From Glycomyces artemisiae (lineage in GTDB: Bacteria; Actinomycetota; Actinomycetes; Mycobacteriales; Micromonosporaceae), in NCBI RefSeq assembly GCF_003002955.1, contig NZ_PVTJ01000008.1, forward strand, positions 271,634 through 335,633: 64,000 nt of DNA. The letters are read 5' to 3'. The number at the start of each line of letters is the position of its first letter. The stretch's first letter is position 1. A program made the translations under genes and the position numbers. This document shows positions 60,878 to 64,000 of the stretch, in pieces. A model generated the notes under the pieces. That model was given only the letters and a program-made list of their open reading frames with translations. It was not told where the DNA came from and did no database searches.

Positions 60878-63077
60878 TTGTCGAAGGGAGCAGCGGGGAA
60901 GCGGAGAGATCGGTGATATCCAGGGTGACCGTGGACAGAGGACAGCTGACGCAGGTCAGCACCTGGCCCTCGGCCTTCTGCTCGGGGGTGAGGCAGGTGT
61001 GTTCGGGTCGGGTGACCTCTCCGCCGCGCACGCGCACCATGCATTCGCCGCAGTTGCCGACCGTGCAGGAGTACGGCATGGGCAATCCGGCGGCGAGAGC
61101 GGCATCGAGCAGGGTCTGGCCGGGTTCGACCACGGCGGCTCCGATGAGGCTCCCGTCCTGCTCGACTCTCACCTCCTGGGGTGCCGCGGCGCCGGCGGGC
61201 GCGGTGATCGCGCCGGTGAAGCGTTCCCGGTGCGTGCGCTCGGGTGGCACGCCGAGTCGTTGCAAGACATCGTGGACGGTGTCCATCAGCGGTTCGGGGC
61301 CGCAGACGAAGTGCTGTGCGCTGTCGGACAGGGGCAGTCCGCTCACCCATCGGCGGATGCCTTCGGGGCCGAGCCGTCCGTCGCGACCGGTGAGGACGCG
61401 GGTGACGGTCAGCCGCTCCGGATAGTCCGTCGCCAGGCGGGTCAGCTCGTCGCCGAAGATCATGTCCTCGGGACTTCGGCTGCTGTAGAGCAGGTCGATT
61501 CTGCCGTCCGCCGCGGGGACGGACAGCCGGGTTCGAATCATGCTCATCATGGGTGTGATGCCGCTGCCGGCCGCGATGAGTACGAGCTGATCGCGAGCCT
61601 GCGTCGGAGCGTGGAAGCTGCCGGAGGGGCCGCGCACCGCGAGGCGGTCCCCGGGCCGCAGGCCCCGATGGGCGTGCGTGGAGAAGCGTCCGCCCTCCAC
61701 GTGTTTGACGGTGACTTCCAACCGGGTCGCTCCGGGAACCGAAGAGGCCGAGTAGGCGCGCCTTACCGCGGAGCCCTCTATGTCCGTGACCAGGGTGAAG
61801 AACTGTCCGGGGTCGAAGTCGAAGGGTTTGGCCTCTGCGGATGCGTCCTCTAGGACCAGGGTTCGGGCGGTGGGCGTCTCCTGGCGTATCTCGCAGATGC
61901 GCACAGGGCGCAGCGGGCTCTCCGCTGCGTCGCCTTCGGGCGCGTCGCCGTGGTGAGCGGCGACAGGGACTTGAACGTTGTCGTAGCCCTCTTTGCGCAG
62001 CCCTGAGAGGTAGGCGCGGTCCACTGCTTTCCGCATCAGCCGGCTCATCCCCGGAACGGCGGTGATGAGCTTGATCAGCCGAGCCGATCCGTGTCCGGAC
62101 CCGGCTGGGTTGGCGGCCAGGTGTGCGCTGCCCAGGGCCATCATGTCGGGTGCACGACCGTGACCGGTCCGTCCCTCCGGCGTCCACAGGTGTGCATCGG
62201 CCAGGGCGTCGTTGCTGTTCACCTCGGCGTGCTCGACGCTGATGAGGAGTGCGAGATGTGGTGGCACTCCGCGCAGCGCCATCGTCTTGAGCAGTGCGGG
62301 GTCGTCGGTGATCGCTGCGCGCCCGCGGACGTGCAGCACACCGCTGCGGCCGGGGACGAGCGCAGCGAGTGAAAGGCGGTCGTCCTGCAACAGGTTGTGC
62401 AGGCTGTCTGCGCGCTTGTTGCCCTTGCGGTCGGCCAGGACCAGGGTGTGGCCGTCCAAGATGCGGGCCACCGCATGCCGCTCCCCGCGCGGGCTGGTGT
62501 CGCTGCCGCCGCCCGTGTCCCAGGTGGAGATGGCCAGAAAGGGTGACGCGGCCAGAAAGTCGCTCACGCCGGCGCCGGCCAACGGCCCGTCGCCCAGTAC
62601 CGGCTCGGCCGCCTGGAATTGGGCGGGCGGCTCCCACAGGCCGGAGCGGATGACCGCCTGTGCGCAGTGCACGTATGCCTCGGCGACATCCACGGCCGTC
62701 TCCCCGCTCCTGAGGGCGGATGCAGCGCCGTTGACCCGCAGGACCTCACCCACGCCGGGCAGCAGAAAGAACAGCGATACCGGTCCGCGCGCAACGGCCG
62801 GCCCAGGAACGGGAAAGGAGAACCGCTTCAGGGAGTGGGTGCGCGCGAACCCGGGTGTGCCGCCGACGAACGTGGTCCGGGCGACGCCCCTGGTGTCCCG
62901 GTAGCCGAACGCCGCGACCGGGCTGTAGGCCAGGACGTCGCGGCAGCCTGCGTCGAGGACGCCGATCTGCTTGCGCATGATCATCCCGGCCGGACGGCCG
63001 ACGACCTCCTCGACTTCGCCAACCGTGGAAAGCCGGTGGAAGGAGTCCGGCCAGAGATTGTCCTGGTGGGTGGTCAC
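60834..63077 (-). CDS. Three-part oxidoreductase: PNPOx-like domain, FAD/NAD ferredoxin reductase, plant-type 2Fe-2S ferredoxin
   Basis: The 747-residue fusion has about 330 N-terminal residues of PNPOx-like split barrel (FFLLPGVGEVLRVNGAASAL, LAISTWDTGGGSDTSPRGER). Next comes an FAD domain (RRAYSASSVPGATRLEVTVK), an NAD domain (LIAAGSGITPMMSMIRTRLS, HFVCGPEPLMDTVHDVLQRL) and a ferredoxin with MPYSCTVGNCGECMVRV and later TCVSCP. GTG 63077 has GAGGAG upstream. Natural relatives end near STVTLDITDL; the last 20 or so residues here are encoded by the IS end. It is probably repressed by the divergent TetR. The substrate is unknown. Confidence 0.85.
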   Translation of the reverse strand: MTTHQDNLWPDSFHRLSTVGEVEEVVGRPAGMIMRKQIGVLDAGCRDVLAYSPVAAFGYRDTRGVARTTFVGGTPGFARTHSLKRFSFPVPGPAVARGPVSLFFLLPGVGEVLRVNGAASALRSGETAVDVAEAYVHCAQAVIRSGLWEPPAQFQAAEPVLGDGPLAGAGVSDFLAASPFLAISTWDTGGGSDTSPRGERHAVARILDGHTLVLADRKGNKRADSLHNLLQDDRLSLAALVPGRSGVLHVRGRAAITDDPALLKTMALRGVPPHLALLISVEHAEVNSNDALADAHLWTPEGRTGHGRAPDMMALGSAHLAANPAGSGHGSARLIKLITAVPGMSRLMRKAVDRAYLSGLRKEGYDNVQVPVAAHHGDAPEGDAAESPLRPVRICEIRQETPTARTLVLEDASAEAKPFDFDPGQFFTLVTDIEGSAVRRAYSASSVPGATRLEVTVKHVEGGRFSTHAHRGLRPGDRLAVRGPSGSFHAPTQARDQLVLIAAGSGITPMMSMIRTRLSVPAADGRIDLLYSSRSPEDMIFGDELTRLATDYPERLTVTRVLTGRDGRLGPEGIRRWVSGLPLSDSAQHFVCGPEPLMDTVHDVLQRLGVPPERTHRERFTGAITAPAGAAAPQEVRVEQDGSLIGAAVVEPGQTLLDAALAAGLPMPYSCTVGNCGECMVRVRGGEVTRPEHTCLTPEQKAEGQVLTCVSCPLSTVTLDITDLSASPLLPSTRKPPVHEPCCSTRD

Positions 63078-63131
63078 GGCTGCACACTCCTCGGGTCGCA
63101 TCGCTTGATTTCGCAGGTCATAGCAGTATTA

Positions 63132-63145
63132 TGAGCAAAAGCTCA
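63132..63145. promoter_or_regulatory. Candidate TetR operator inside the cassette
   Basis: TGAGC-AAAA-GCTCA is a perfect short palindrome in the 111-base gap between the divergent oxidoreductase and TetR genes. TATTAT (63127-63132) abuts it. It is the best candidate site for the cassette's regulator. Confidence 0.5.
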
Positions 63146-63188
63146 CCTCTTGACTACTCGTATTTGACCCGTACGGAAGGATCAACGG

Positions 63189-63809
63189 ATGTCCCCCGCC
63201 GACCGCCGCCTCGCCCCACGTCGCAAGCCCCGACAGGTGCGCGCCGAACTCACCCGCGAGCGCATCCTCACCGCCGCTGCTCACGTTTTCTCCGAGTTCG
63301 GCTACTCCGCCGGCACCACCAACCGCATCGCCGAACACGCCCGCATCTCCATCGGCTCGCTGTACCAGTACTTTCCGAACAAGGACGCCATCCTCGCCGA
63401 GCTGCTGGTCCGGCACATCGACCGCGGCGCCTGGACGGGGGCTCAAGAGCTGGATCTGGCCCCCGGCACACTGACGGAAGCGGTGCGCTCCTTGGTCCGC
63501 GATGCGATCGACCACCATCGCGACGACCCGCAACTACTCCGCATCATGATCGAGGAGGCGCCGATCTCCAGCGAACTGGTCGAAGCGATCGACCGACACG
63601 GCCAGGCGCGGGTGAGCCAGGTACGCGACGTGCTCGCCCGTCATCCGGACGTCCGCGTGCGAGATCTCGACGTGGCGGCAGAGCTGGTTGTGGGAACCGT
63701 TGAGCTGAACACCCACAAGCTCATGGCAACCCCGCACCCCATTCCGGTCGACAGGCTCGAAACGCAGTTGGTCGCCATGATCACTCGATACCTACGAGGC
63801 GATCAGTAG
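63189..63809 (+). CDS. TetR-family regulator carried by the cassette
   Basis: The 206-residue protein has the TetR helix-turn-helix TNRIAEHARISIGSLYQYFP with NKDAILAELLVRH after it and a helical ligand domain. ATG 63189 has GGAAGG eight bases upstream. It diverges from the oxidoreductase gene, so it is its likely repressor. It ends only a few bases before the transposase remnant of the right IS end. Confidence 0.9.
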   Translation: MSPADRRLAPRRKPRQVRAELTRERILTAAAHVFSEFGYSAGTTNRIAEHARISIGSLYQYFPNKDAILAELLVRHIDRGAWTGAQELDLAPGTLTEAVRSLVRDAIDHHRDDPQLLRIMIEEAPISSELVEAIDRHGQARVSQVRDVLARHPDVRVRDLDVAAELVVGTVELNTHKLMATPHPIPVDRLETQLVAMITRYLRGDQ

Positions 63810-63811
63810 CT

Positions 63812-63909
63812 GCCGGTCGGAGGTTCGGGAAGCTCGCCATCCGCTACGAGGCCACCATCCAGGGCGCGATCCTGCTCGACCGCACCCCTCATTCTCAAGC
63901 GCGGCCTAG
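63812..63909 (+). pseudogene. C-terminal remnant of an IS transposase
   Basis: From about 63812 one frame reads AGRRFGKLAIRYEATIQGAI then LLDRT, resembling the end of IS5-type DDE transposases (KLA.RYEAT.Q.A). It continues through the right inverted repeat. Everything upstream is the cassette cargo, so only the last 30-odd codons survive. The family assignment is by motif memory and should be confirmed by comparison. Confidence 0.6.
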
Positions 63910-64000
63910 GTCGTGTTTACGAACTGAGGAAGCCTCCTGTTGAATCTGTTGTGCTGCAACGGATTTCAATAGGAGGCTTCTGTGTCGAGCCTATCAGGGC
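63906..64000 (+). mobile_element. Left end of a second, related insertion sequence; transposase start at the window edge
   Basis: From the shared CTAG (63906-63909) the sequence GGTCGTGTTTACGAACTGAG parallels the cassette's left end. GAAGCCTCCTGTTGAA (63929-63944) pairs with TTCAATAGGAGGCTTC (63965-63980), and GTTG/CAAC forms the inner stem. AGGAGG (63971-63976) lies five bases before GTG 63982, which opens the transposase frame (MSSLSG) running off the edge. Confidence 0.7.

Larger units (their letters stand above)
60800..63909. mobile_element. Mobile insertion cassette: IS ends enclosing an oxidoreductase and a TetR gene
   Basis: The 23-base ends 60800-60822 (CTAGGCCGCGTTTGAGAATG...) and 63887-63909 (CCTCATTCTCAAGCGCGGCC...) are inverted repeats with a single mismatch; each carries CTAG at its outer edge, a possible target duplication. 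Inside the left end, TTG 60878 with GGAGG upstream opens a frame of only 13 codons that aligns with the transposase start of the second IS at 63982. Inside the right end, codons from about 63812 encode the tail of a transposase. The body of the transposase is missing and replaced by two genes. Confidence 0.75.

Noticed and set aside
60800..60880. Simple rho-independent terminator of the glycosidase gene
   Set aside because: The hairpin could act as one, but the same structure with compensating changes recurs at 63929 next to the inverted repeats and a transposase start, so it belongs to the IS end.

Overview
The window is high-GC DNA with GTG/TTG starts, 1-4 nt operon overlaps, several likely leaderless genes, a mycothiol-dependent-type enzyme, and the GcvH-GarA and GlnH-GlnX-PknG modules. 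Together these point to an actinomycete. A Glycomyces-like genus is a guess that the sequence alone cannot establish. No tRNA, rRNA or CRISPR array was seen.

Layout. 1-3.4 kb (all minus): glycine-cleavage neighbourhood with the start of gcvP behind a glycine riboswitch, a MerR regulator, a DUF151 bifunctional nuclease, the FHA protein GarA, gcvH and a CDP-alcohol phosphatidyltransferase. 3.7-13.5 kb: a membrane protein, then a minus-strand rhamnose operon (rhaM, rhaI, a bifunctional rhamnulose-1-phosphate aldolase/lactaldehyde dehydrogenase, rhaB, a sugar ABC importer and a DUF624 protein). A LacI regulator diverges from it and is followed by a GH51 arabinofuranosidase. 16.4-19.3 kb: Lrp regulator with a divergent transsulfuration enzyme, a SUKH-like small protein and a maleylpyruvate-isomerase-type protein. 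19.4-30 kb: an eight-gene operon for urea uptake (urtABCDE) and ATP-dependent breakdown (urea carboxylase, allophanate hydrolase) with its own GntR regulator. 30.2-36.4 kb: two serine hydrolases, a TetR with a clear operator, a flavin-type oxidase and a 1.6-kb gene-poor stretch that ends in the truncated tail of an alpha-glucosidase.

36.4-41.7 kb: a large LuxR-type ATPase regulator whose frame has no stop at its expected end, divergent from a three-gene ABC exporter. 41.7-51.5 kb (all minus): SARP regulator, PknG kinase, frameshifted VWA protein, zinc-ribbon/FHA protein, GlnX, GlnH and an MFS transporter. With GarA at 2 kb, the window holds both ends of the GlnH-GlnX-PknG-GarA amino-acid-sensing route that controls glutamate metabolism in mycobacteria. 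51.6-60.8 kb: an alpha-galactoside operon (GH36, ABC importer, LacI) diverging from a secreted glycosidase, with three matching operators between two mirror-image promoters.

60.8-64 kb: the most unusual region. Near-identical 23-bp terminal inverted repeats, each carrying CTAG, bound a 3.1-kb unit. Inside, the first codons and last codons of an IS transposase flank a foreign pair of genes: a three-part oxidoreductase and a TetR regulator. This looks like a mobile insertion cassette, an IS whose transposase was replaced by cargo. A second, related IS begins at its right edge. Both IS copies carry a covarying RNA hairpin that buries the transposase ribosome-binding site.
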